A stretch of 64,000 bases of DNA from Gnetum montanum (Eukaryota; Streptophyta; Gnetopsida; Gnetales; Gnetaceae), in assembly GCA_015680685.1 (NCBI GenBank), contig MNCI01022307.1, positions 1,242,430-1,306,429 of the forward strand, in the 5' to 3' direction. Shown in pieces: positions 54,381 through 64,000 of this stretch (the stretch's first letter is position 1; each line of letters starts with the position of its first letter). The notes beneath the pieces are model-generated. The model worked only from the letters and a program-made list of their open reading frames with translations, did no database searches and had not been told where the DNA came from. A program made the translations under genes and the position numbers.

Positions 54381-56685
54381 ATGATGATACTAAACTATTG
54401 ATCGCTCAAAAATGCAAGGTGGTTTATACTCATCTAGATGAGTATGTGCCTGACTTTACCTTCATCTTGCATCAAGATGAACAATTGTGATGGCATGATA
54501 TGGAAGGCAACATTGTAAGGCCTCCTGATTAATTTGTGCCTATGATGCTACTTCAAACTTTTAAGAAGTTTGGCATCCAAGATCTTTAAGAGGAGTACAT
54601 TGTGCATAATTATGACTATCAGGACTACCATCCCATTAAAACACAACGTAGGAGAGATTGACACCAGGAGAAGCATCATGAGTTTGTGAAGGGGAAATGG
54701 TTCACCAATCCCTTGTTCTTGCTTAACTAAGACAACAATGAGGATCATCCTTATAAGGGATCTCAACATGAAAATTCTCCACCCCTTGTTACTAGTGATG
54801 GGGAAATTTGTGGTCCACTATTAACAATCCAAGTTCAGGTAAAGATGGGAGTCAAGGTAGGGGCTCAGATAAGCATCAAGATGATAAGAAAACTAGGGAA
54901 CATGGCCATGAAAATTGAAGGAGAGTTGGTAGATACCATGGTGGTGGCAATCTTCCTTTCTCTTTGTCCTCTTTATCTACATATTTTTCTTCCTCTCCTA
55001 GTTTTGACAAATGTCATAGAAAGAACAACTGTGATGGAGGTGAACAACAGGACAATAATGATGATCTCTAGCCCCATAATGATCAAAGAGGTAACAAAGG
55101 AAATCATGGAAAAAAATGAAATAATGATGATGATGAGTCTATGATGGCAACTTGTAGCATGCTAAATATTGTAGAGGTTGTAAAAATTTTGACTAGGAAT
55201 GTGAAAGATAGTTAGATTAGATAACTTGATATGAACAACATTCCTAGATTTAAGGGGGGATATAATTGTGATCCATAGACACATCTTAAAGCTTTTTATG
55301 ATGCTCGTGCCTTAAAAAATATTGAAAATGATTAGTAGAAACTAAAGCTATTTCCTAGGATACTCATCAAAGAAGCAGAAAGCTAGTACTAGTCCTTGGA
55401 GTTAAAATCTATTCACTAGTGGAGTACAATGCTCGAGCGATTTAACGATAAGTATTAGATATACTCTAGAGTGTCTAATTTGAAAAGGTAGATCAAAGGT
55501 TGGAAGCAAGGAAGCCATCAACCCTTGGATGCCACCATGGATAGATCCTATTCCTTCATACATCGATGCTCTAACCATGGTTTTTCTTAATGGGAACAAC
55601 TTCGCCATATCATAGATGGACTTAGATTAGAAATGAGGAGAACTCTTGGGGTCTATGCCCAAGGAAAACTATCAAAACTTAGAGCCCATTAGATTCAAAG
55701 GCTAATTAAGCAGGTAGAATAAGAGAAAGAAGGGTTGAGGAAACATGAAAGTATAAAGGAATACAATAGGGATCCTTCCATTAGAAAGAGGGAGGTTCAA
55801 TTTTGTGGTAGTGAGGAGAAATCACCACTTTATGAGGTGATAAATAGAAAGACCTTACTGATCCAAAAATATATGTTTGAAATTTTAGTTAAGATGGATA
55901 AAATGTGGGATTCATTGGATGAAAAATTTCAAACTGTTATGAAAATCACTGAAGAATCACGAGAGTAGAGTAGTGATTGTAATCACAGGAGGAGAAAAGA
56001 AGCTGAACATGCTTATCAAAGGGGTAAGGGCAAGATTGTTGCAATAGATGAAGTTGTAGAAATTAAATTAGATGACGAGGGATGTTTCCCCATTATGTCA
56101 CACTTATAGAAATCTGGGGTGTATGCTCTAAATCCATGACTAGTAAGAAGGCAAGCACCCAAAAGGTTGCCTTATCCTTAAGGCAATCCTAAGCAGTTCC
56201 ATCAGCCATAATAATATTATTCAAGTGGAAATCCACCGCAAATGTACATGCAATATCAATAGTGGCATCAACCATAGTCATGGGGGATGCCATTGCCAAG
56301 GCAGAAGTACCCTTATAGGTAACTAGATCCATATGGGTATTACGTTCAGCAACCCCTATCTCCATGTAACTCTTCCAGTCATGTTTTTCCTTTTCAACAT
56401 CATTACCATCCTCATGAATACTACAAAACTTATTCTTCACATTCTAGGAGGGATGCCACATTTTATCCTTATCCTCCTTTTGTTTGTGCACATGTTTCTC
56501 AACCCTCAATGCAACTACCACTTGCTCCATTCATGTAGGATGAACTTCCAGCCTAGCTGCAACAACATAATGCTACAAGGGTCATCAATCTACAGCTGGT
56601 TCATCAATTGAGGGGTTCAAAACCTCATGCTCATAAAAAACCATTCTTTAGACCCAAAAGCCCTATTAAGCCCTCATAGACTCAG
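54381..56685 (+). pseudogene. gag of element E
   Basis: THLDEYVPDFTFILHQDEQL (about 54430-54490) opens it; MLNIVEVVKILTRNVKDS and MNNIPRFKGGYNCDP follow at about 55150-55275. The capsid core holds RVSNLKR and GWKQGSHQPLDATMDRSY, then RRTLGVYAQGKLSKLRAH. LRKHESIKEYNRDPSIRKRE lies at about 55735. The zinc knuckle is gone (DDEGCFPIMSHL). The Pro-rich tail with QSWGMPLPRQKYPYR runs at about 56270-56330. Many in-frame stops replace Trp and Gln. Confidence 0.75.
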
Positions 56686-57240
56686 GTGGCTAGTCACCCT
56701 ACTCCTACTTCATCCTTTGCAAATCATTCCATTGGATTTCCTTTAAACCAAATGCTATCCAAAATCCATACTATTATGCTTACCCATGTTGTATCTGATT
56801 TGATCTGGGCTAAAAACCTTCTCAGGAAATTAGTTGATCCTAGAAGTCCTCTTATCTATTTACATATTATTAGGAATGAACCATGTAAAGCTCTTCTTGA
56901 TTTAGCTTCTAGTATGAACTTAATATCTCATGAGATGTATACTACCTAGAACCTGCCACCTCTTAAGAAGAGCAATATAAAATTGGAATTGGTACAACAA
57001 CCCATCACTATTCTATTAGGATTGGTCAAAGACATTGTAACCATTGTATGTGGGTGGTCTTATCCTACTAATTTCCTACTAATCAAGATTGAAAATTGCA
57101 AGGGAGACTTCCCAATCATTATGGAAAGGGCATGGTTAAGCACTATTGATGCAAGAATGAGCATCAGAGATAGTTCCCTAGAGATATTAAAGGAAAATAC
57201 ATTTAGAAAGATCAAGAAGAGATGAGTTCCATGCATTGTG
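56686..57240 (+). pseudogene. Aspartic protease of element E
   Basis: CKALLDLASSMNLISHEMY (about 56884-56940) is the active-site segment with the Gly of the L-D-L-G pattern changed to Ala. GWSYPTNFLLIKIENCKGDF and PIIMERAWLSTIDARM follow. The changed Gly and the stops argue against activity. Confidence 0.75.
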
Positions 57241-57409
57241 TATAGCATTACAGGGTTTCATTGTGTGCAAAAACTTTGGTTTGTGAAATGAGTGTCTATT
57301 TTTACATGCAAGTAGTGTGCACATGAGGTAGATATTCAAAGATGTTTGTATGCAATAGCTACAAAAAGAGGTCATCTAATGGCTAACTGTTAATTCTAAT
57401 AGCAACACA

Positions 57410-58760
57410 ATGTGCATGGAACCTACTGAGAGCTTGACATGTGCTTATGTCGCAAGCATGGATGAATTAAAGGAAGTTGAACACCAAATCTCTGGTGATG
57501 AAAAAGATGATAACAACTGGGGAGAGTTGGAGATCCCTAAGAATTTTAAGCAAGAGCCCCTAGAGTTAAAAACACTACTTGCTAGCCTAGAATATGCATT
57601 CTTAAAAAATGGCAAGCTACTCATACTTAATGCTAAACTTGCTCCTGAGCAAAAAGCAAAATTGTTAAAAGTGGTTAACAAATAACCAATAGCCTTTGCT
57701 TGGTCATTCATTGGTCAGGTGTTGGACACCATATCTAGGCATTGCTATTATAGTTTTCTGGATGGTTATAGTGGCTATAACCAAATCCAAATTGCACTAG
57801 AAGATTAGGCCAAACCAACATTCACAAGTCCCTAGGGGACCTTTGCATATTGCAAGATGCCTTTTGGTCTATGCAATGCCCCTACCATTGTTCAACTCCT
57901 TGTCTTAAGTATCTTTCAATAGCAAATAGTTAGTAGAGTGAAAGTATTCATGGATGACTTCTCCACTTATGACACTACCTTCAAGCAAGCCTTTGACCAC
58001 CTTAAGAAAGTACTAAAAAGATGTGTGGAAATAAATTTGTGGTTCAATTGGCAAAAGAGACACTTGATGGTCTAAGAGAGCATTGTATTGGGGCACCAAA
58101 TTTCATAGGAAGGGATTGCGGTAGAGCTCAAAAAGAAAAGGGTCATCCATGGAATCACCCATCAACCAGAAACTATCAAAGATGTTTGATCATTCCTTGA
58201 ACATACTAGTTACTACTAACAATTTATAGAAAGTTTCTCTAAGATTGTGAAACTATTGGTTGAGTTGACAAAGAAAGATGCTTCCTTCATCTAGACTAAG
58301 GAATATGTAGATGCATTCAAGAGCCTCAAATAGAAGCTTTTAGAGACTCCAATTATATGAGCACCTGACTAGTCCAGACCATTCCATATCATGATGGATG
58401 CATCTAACTATGCCTTGGGAGCTATGCTTACATAGTTGGATGATAAAAAATGTCCATATTACATCCACTACACAAGTTGAGGCATCATGAGTGCACAATT
58501 GAATTACACTACCATGGAAAAAGAACTAATGGCCATGGTGTATGTTTTAGAAAAGTTCAGGCACTACATGCTTGGATCTAAAGTGTTTGTGCACACTGAT
58601 CATAGTGCCATTTTCTTCCTCATTAATAAGTTGATGGTGAGCCCCTGTGTTATATGGTGATTAATGATCTTGCAGGAATTCAATTTTACAATGATAGATC
58701 GAAATGGAACTAAGAATGTGGTTGTTGGTCACTTGTCTTTGTTATGATGGGATAACAAAG
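57410..58760 (+). pseudogene. RT and RNase H of element E, internally deleted
   Basis: The pre-RT linker is open at 57410-57685 (ELEIPKNFKQEPLELKTLLA) and reaches AFAWSF. It then jumps to YYSFLDGYSGYNQIQIAL, so roughly the first 130 residues of RT are missing. KMPFGLCNAPTIVQ and the catalytic box VFMDDFSTY (about 57942-57968) follow. RNase H has MMDASNYALGAMLT (about 58393), NYTTMEKELMAMVYVLEKF and VHTDHSAI (about 58592). Stops are frequent. Confidence 0.8.
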
Positions 58761-58899
58761 AGGAGGAGAGTCTACCTTCTAACCAATTTCTTAATAAACT
58801 CCTCTTTGTTGTTGCAATAAATAAACAAATGCCTACAGAACCAAAATGGTATGATAATATCCTTACTTATCTACTCACTCAGGAGATGCCACAAAATTT

Positions 58900-59085
58900 A
58901 GACCACTTGAAGAAATAACAGTTTCTTCATCGAGTTAAGCACTCATGGAAATCAATAGACACCCTTACAAGGTGTGTGCTAATGGCCTGGTTTGCTGTTG
59001 TGTACCTAATGTAGATTAATTACATGTTCTCTAGGATGCTCATGAAGGTCCTTGTAGGGGCCATTATGTTGGGAGATGCAACAAG
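58900..59085 (+). pseudogene. Integrase zinc-finger start, element E
   Basis: DAHEGPCRGHYVGRCNKQA-like sequence (about 59035-59085) carries the first His pair of the HHCC finger. The sequence then changes abruptly to aORF. The catalytic core is absent. Confidence 0.55.
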
Positions 59086-60630
59086 CAGGCACGAGTGCCA
59101 AGGACCCATCTGTGTACTAGCTAGTGATGAGTGACCTAAATGAGGTAACTCAAATAGTTAGCTTGATGGGTGGAGGTGGGAGCCACTTCCATAAATATTT
59201 GGGAACATTATGACTTTCTCAGTGCACTTGGAGGAAGGCAAGGGGGCAACAATGTTGGTGATGTAGCTTCAAGGGTAGGAGATAGTAGCAGAGGTGGTTG
59301 CTGAAAAAATTCCCAAAACACTGAATGCACCTGCAACGTCTGTACAAGATGTTACTACACTCAAAGACATGTAGATGTCCATAGGAATCATAAGTGGCAA
59401 ATTAAGCACAACATAACATGAGGAATTGCTCAATCGACTAGTGGGAACTAGGAAATTGCTTTCGAATGTCTTCGATCTTTTGGATAGTATCATTGCAACA
59501 TAGTTGGAGCTACTAGAGGTAAGGGGTAAAAACATCATCTTGGAAAGGCAACTTGAAACATCAAAGGAGTTGAACGAATGCTTGGCTAATGAAGTTGCTA
59601 AATTAAGAACCCAAATTGCCAACCCTGCATTTTTCAACCCAATATTAATAAGAGATGAAGCTCTTGAATAGCTTCACACTAGACAGAAAGGGGTTGAGGG
59701 TGTGATGGAGATGGTGGTGTTTTATCAACCCTTAGCAAAGGCTACATACCACAAAATTTAAAAGGTCTTAGATCTAACCTACCAAGAGAATGTGCAACTA
59801 ACTATAGAAAACCATCACCTGTAAAATGTTGATGAGCATAAACAATTGTTGATCAACTTTATCCATCAACAACAAAAGAAACTAGCCAAAATAAACACAG
59901 AGCTAAGAAGATTGGTAGTTGAAAATAAAAACCTCTTCATGGAAGAGGTTTGTGTCCTTTACTAGAAGATTGCAATAGAGGTAGCCACCTAGAAATTAGA
60001 GGCTCTCAAATTTGATAGAGTTAAGCATCATTAGAGAGATGAAGTTGTTCTACAAAAAGAAGTTAATGAAAAGCACATCTAGTTGATGAAGGTAAAAGTA
60101 AATGAAACCCTCCAGTAACTCTAGCAAGGAAGAGAAGTTTAGCAACCTATCCTTGATGGGATAGATGCCTACAATAAAGTAGAGATCTAAATAAAGGAGT
60201 TGCAGATTGAAGAGATGAAAGAATACATGGAGCTTGTTAATGTTCAATATGGAAATATGGCTATGTTGACTATCAGACAGCTATGGTTAGAACTAAAGAA
60301 GAAAGTGGCCAGATCATACTTATTATATGTAGTTAGGGCTTTTAATGTAGAATGTAAATAATTTATTGCTTAGTTTGTCAATGTTAAGGAGTTGTTCCCA
60401 GTAATTCCTTGTCCATGGGATATCCCTATTCTAGCCCACATTGGTGATGCCATGTGGACTATGAGTGATCCTTAAAGTAAGGAGGAGAAGATGTAGGCAT
60501 TACTGGATGCCTTTTGCATTCCACTAGAAGTTACAACCACAATAAGATAGCCACAGTTGCCTCAGCCATAACACATGCTTGAAGTTAGCGAAGGTCCTTC
60601 AGAACCTTAGGAACCTCAGCAATGAAATCT
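59086..60630 (+). pseudogene. aORF C-terminal half, element E
   Basis: From 59160 the DNA aligns with D1 aORF around 40070 downward: MGGGGSHFHKYLG, later a coiled-coil with QLETSKELNECLANEVAKLR (about 59540) and EEMKEYMELVNVQYGNMAML (about 60210-60270). It ends near GPSEP at about 60596. The N-terminal globular half, internal promoter and spacer were removed by the same deletion that took the integrase. Confidence 0.65.
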
Positions 60631-60696
60631 CAAAACCTATAACAAAAGCCTAGAAGCAATAAGCTAATCATTTTCTACATGGTGTATAATATATAC

Positions 60697-60980
60697 CTAT
60701 CTTCTTTGGCTATCCATTGGTCCTTGATGACGTTGGGTTTACTTAGGAGGTTGGCTTTGGAGGTTCTGTGTTTTGGTATCATCGGGGATCTCCTCCTTGA
60801 GTTGCAGTTGTTGCTACTACTATTGTTGTTGTTATTATTACTGGTAATGCTAAAGCTACCTCTTAGGGTGGAAGTCGTAGTGCTAGAGCTAGTAATGGAG
60901 GATAGATCTTGGGTTGCTAGGGTTGTGGATGATGTTTGCAACCATGGAATGTGAGGAAGGAAGAGATTGAGCAAGTTCAT
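60697..60980 (-). CDS. Candidate first exon of an R2R3-MYB-like transcription factor gene
   Basis: On the minus strand an ATG at 60980 opens a Ser/Thr/Asn-rich leader (with an N6 run) that ends KPNVIKDQWIAKEDR. That end resembles the start of the R2 MYB repeat in the MYB98/MYB64/MYB119/MYB115 group (K-x-N-x-I-K-G-Q-W-x-x-E-E-D-R), from memory. The exon would stop at a splice donor AG|GTATAT (intron from 60696), in the middle of the Arg codon. The conserved Gly and one Glu are replaced (D and K), so it may be decayed. No second exon is seen; the presumed intron runs straight into truncated element E. Upstream is CT-rich on the coding strand, like a plant 5' leader. Confidence 0.4.
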
Positions 60981-61079
60981 GTGAGGGTGAGGCTACTGCT
61001 CATTAAACTACAACTGATAATCTATGAGCCTAGTTTTGTTAGTAGTAATGAACACCATATAAGGGTGAGAAGCAAAAAT

Positions 61080-61479
61080 AGGAAACAAAAGAGGAGGAGG
61101 AGGAAGAAAAAGAAAAAGAAAAGGAGCAAGGGGGGTAATTTAGTTATTTGAATGTATAGCCTAGAAGAGGCCTATTGTGCTTTTCACACCATTTATAGGA
61201 CTGCTCAATGCTACTGCCATTCTAGTGTCGATGGACATTGGGCAATGTCATACCATAAAAATATTGTTCTATTTAGGGGAATCTTGTGTGGGACTATGGT
61301 TGATGGTGTGATAATTTCAATGAAAATGCAGTGGATGCACAAGAAAATACAATAGAAACAGAAACTAAACAAAAAGAAAAAAAGAAAATACAGACCTAGA
61401 AATAGACACTACAGAAATGAACCAAATCAACAACAACAACATGGGCAACTGCGCATAAATTGCAATTGTAACAGTCAAC

Positions 61480-61521
<42 letters not shown>

Positions 61522-64000
61522 AATGCCTAAAGACTAAATTAAATGTAAATTTTTTCTTTACTACTTTTTGCTCCCTCTATGCATAGAATGACTCTTATCA
61601 TCTTCATCAATGTAATTCTTGACTGTTAATCTATCCTCTATTACATGCAATGCAATTTACTTTTCATTCATAGAAACATTAAAAACATAAAAACCAATAA
61701 TTTTTTTTTTCAATGAATTTTTTATCTATGTTAGGTGTTACATTTAAAGACTTTTTCAAGCTTGTGCAAATGGTAAAAAGCTTGACCATTCATAATTAAA
61801 ACACCTCCTTCTCCACCTCACCTCTATAGCCTTAAATTCATTTTCCATGTTCCTTGCTGTCTTAATTAAGAAATAAATTAACTTCAAATTAATTAGGAGA
61901 AACAGGAGGAGGAGGAGGAGGAAGAAAAGGAGCAAAGAGACCAATTTGGTTATTTGAATGCAGAGCCCAAAAGAGGCCTGTTGTGCTCTTAACACCATTC
62001 ATAGGATTGCTCAGTGTTGTCATTAATCTAGTGTTGATGGATGCTAGGCAATGACATACTATAAAAATGCTATCCTATGTGGGGGAATCTCATGTGGGAT
62101 CATGGCCATTGGTGCAATAATTTCAATGAAAATGTAGCAGATGCACAAGAAAACACAACACAAATGAAAACCAAACAAAAAGAAAAAAGAAAATGTAGGC
62201 TCGAAAATAGACACTAACAAAAATGAATCAAATTAACAATAACAACATAGATAACTATGCATAAATCATTGTTGGGGTAGTCAGCAAGCAACAAAGAGAG
62301 AGAGAGAGAAGACAATGCTTAAAGGCTAAATGAAATGTAAAATTTTTTCGTTGTTGCTTTCTACTCCTTCCATGCATAAACCAATTCTTATGATCTTCGT
62401 CGATATAATTCTTGCTTGTTGATCTCTACTCCATCTTATGCAATGCATTTTACTTTCCATTCATAGAAATGATAAAAAAATTAAAGCTAATAAAAATTTC
62501 TTTTTTTCTTCAATCAATTTTTTTCTATGCTAGGCATTACGTTTACAAACTTTTTCAAGCTTGTGCAAATGGTAAAAAGTTTGACCATTCATAATTAAAA
62601 CGCCTCTTTCTCCACCTCACCTCACCTCTCTAATCTTAAATTCATTTTCTACATTCCTTGCTATCTTAATTAAGAAATAAATTAACTAAATTAACTTCAA
62701 ATTAATTAGCAAAAGTAGAAGGAGGAGGAGGAAGAAGAAGAAGAAGAAAAGAAGCAAGGAGGCTGATCTGGTTATTTAAATGTAGAGACTAGAAGAGGCT
62801 TGTTGTGCTCTTTACACCACTCACAGAACCACTTAGTGTTGCTGCCATTTTGGTGTTAACAGACATTGGGTAGTGCTATACCACAAAAATACTATCCTAT
62901 TTGGGGGAATCTTGTATGGGACTATGGTTGGTAGTGTGGTAATTTCAATGAACATGCATTGGATGCACAAAAAAACACAATAGAAACATAAACCAAACAA
63001 AAAGAGAAGGGAAAATGTAGACTTTGAAATAGACACTAACAAAAATGAACCAAATCAACAACAAGATGGGCAATTGGACATAAATAGCTATTACGGTAGT
63101 CAATAGAGGGAGAGAAAAGACAACGCTTAAAGGCTAAACAAAAGTAAAGTTTTTTCTTTGTTGCTTTCTGCTCCCTTCATGCATAGACTAGCTCTTATCA
63201 TCTTCATTGAAATAATTCTTAATCATTGATCTCTCCTCCATCCCGTGCAATGTAATTTACTTTCCATTTATAGAAATGATAAAAACATAAAAGTTAATAA
63301 AAATTTATTTTTTCTTCAATCAAATTTTTTCTATGTTAGGCATTACATTTAAAGACTTTTTCAAACTTTTGCAAATGGTAAAAAGCTTGACCATTCATAA
63401 TTAAAACGCCTCCTTCTCCACCTCACCTCTATAGCTTTAAATTCATTTTCCATGTTCCTTGCTATCTTAATTAGGAAATAAATTAATTTTAAATTAATTA
63501 GGAAAAGTAGGAGGAGAAGGAGGAAGAAGAAGAAGAAGAAAAGGAGCAAGGAGGCTGATTTGGTTATTTGAATGTAGAGCCCAGAAGAGGCTTGTTGTGT
63601 TCTTGACACCATTTGTAGAATTGCTTAGTTCTGGTGTTGACAGATGCTCGACAATGCCATACTATAAAAATATTGTCCTATTTGGGGGAATCTTGTGTGG
63701 GACTATGGTTGGTAGTGCAGTAATTTCAACATAAATGTAGCGAACACACAAGAAAACACAACAGAAATGGAAACCAAACAAAAAGAAAAAACCAAATGCA
63801 CACTTAGATATTAACAGAAATTAACCAAATCAACAACAACAACATGGACAAGTAGGCATAAATCGCTATTGTGGTAGTCAGCATTAGAAAAAGAGAGAGA
63901 ATACAACACCTAAATACTAAACAAAACATAAATTTTTTTTGTTACTTTCTACTCCCTACATGCATAGACTAGCTCTTATCATCTTCATTGATGTGATTCT
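61080..64000. repeat. Tandem array of ~0.8-kb repeats, at least 3.6 units, running off the window
   Basis: The motif GGTTATTTGAATG (or close) recurs at 61142, 61948, 62770 and 63562, giving periods of 806, 822 and 792 bp. Each unit has a GGAGGAGGAAGAA tract, a CACCATTTATAGGA-like segment, an AAACCAAACAAAAAGAAAA stretch, a GAGA microsatellite and a TTCAAGCTTGTGCAAATGGT segment. Copies differ by substitutions and small indels. No gene is supported. Confidence 0.85.
61493..61518. repeat. (AG)n microsatellite
   Basis: Thirteen AG units in the first repeat; shortened (GA)n tracts occupy the same place in later units (62295-62309, 63892-63899). Confidence 0.9.

Larger units (their letters stand above)
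53301..60630 (+). mobile_element. Element E: Athila-like retrotransposon with deletions in RT, INT and aORF, no 3' LTR
   Basis: 5' LTR, decayed PBS, gag, protease, RT, RNase H, integrase zinc finger and the C-terminal half of the aORF are in family order. Internal deletions lie at about 57730 and 59085. The right end is lost at about 60630, after the aORF. Confidence 0.75.

Noticed and set aside
60679-60954. Plus-strand Leu-rich frame opposite the MYB-like exon
   Set aside because: The Leu run is the complement of the Asn/Ser codon run; the minus frame has the recognisable motif and splice site.

Overview
This window looks like intergenic DNA from a seed plant (probably an angiosperm) with a large, repeat-rich nuclear genome. 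It has no operons, ribosome binding sites or bacterial genes. Almost everything is degenerate LTR-retrotransposon sequence of the Ty3/gypsy superfamily, with LINE, SINE and MITE pieces. The species cannot be told from the sequence. Three N gaps (12735-13463, 30097-30290, 48512-49072) and several isolated Ns show a draft assembly, so some junctions may be misjoins.

Layout. I name the elements A to G. Element A (+, 1-5536 and 29734-30512) is an Athila-like element with a gag remnant, a T-rich spacer, an internal promoter, a long coiled-coil extra ORF (aORF) and a 3' LTR. It is split by element C (-, 5537-29728), whose two LTRs are flanked by a perfect 5-bp target duplication TGTGT. C keeps its LTRs, PBS, gag N-terminus, aORF and internal promoter, but its pol is absent. 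In that place lie a 5' LTR-PBS-gag scrap of a relative (B, -, 10746-12066) and the 5' two thirds of a Tat/Ogre-like element (F, +, 12067-27785). F has gag-protease, an antisense multi-exon gene, RT, two RNase H domains and the integrase zinc finger. From 30513 to 37198 there are SINE copies, two LINE remnants on opposite strands, a foldback MITE and a 292-bp tandem duplication. From 37199 to 51925 two minus-strand Athila-like parts (D1 with 3' LTR, aORF and internal promoter; D2 with 5' LTR, gag, protease and the RT start) flank a plus-strand element G that lost its pol and nearly all of its aORF. Element E (+, 53301 to about 60630) holds 5' LTR, gag, protease, RT, RNase H, the integrase zinc finger and the back half of the aORF. 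At 60697-60980 (-) lies the only candidate host exon, resembling the start of an R2R3-MYB DNA-binding domain. A roughly 0.8-kb tandem repeat array fills 61080-64000 and runs off the window.

How the parts relate. A, B, C, D1, D2, E and G share a plan: LTR of 0.8-0.9 kb beginning TGATG and ending CATCA, a PBS complementary to the 3' end of tRNA-Asp, gag-PR-RT-RH-INT, a T-rich spacer, an internal TATA-box promoter, then a ~950-codon aORF whose ATG follows a splice-acceptor-like AG, then PPT AGTCATGGGGGTA. 

The most striking observation concerns arrays of short palindrome-like repeats just upstream of the TATA box. Each LTR subfamily has its own array type: GCGATATCGC in A, B and G; GTATACG/GTCGAC in C; CATCGATGGG-type in D1. 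In A, C and D1 the internal promoter in front of the aORF carries the same array type as that element's own LTR. F, from another clade, shows GTCACGCTG-type repeats both in its LTR and upstream of its antisense gene. This suggests a two-promoter retrotransposon architecture in which the LTR and internal arrays are kept matched. I regard this, and the phase-consistent antisense intron-containing gene in F, as the leading candidates for something undescribed.
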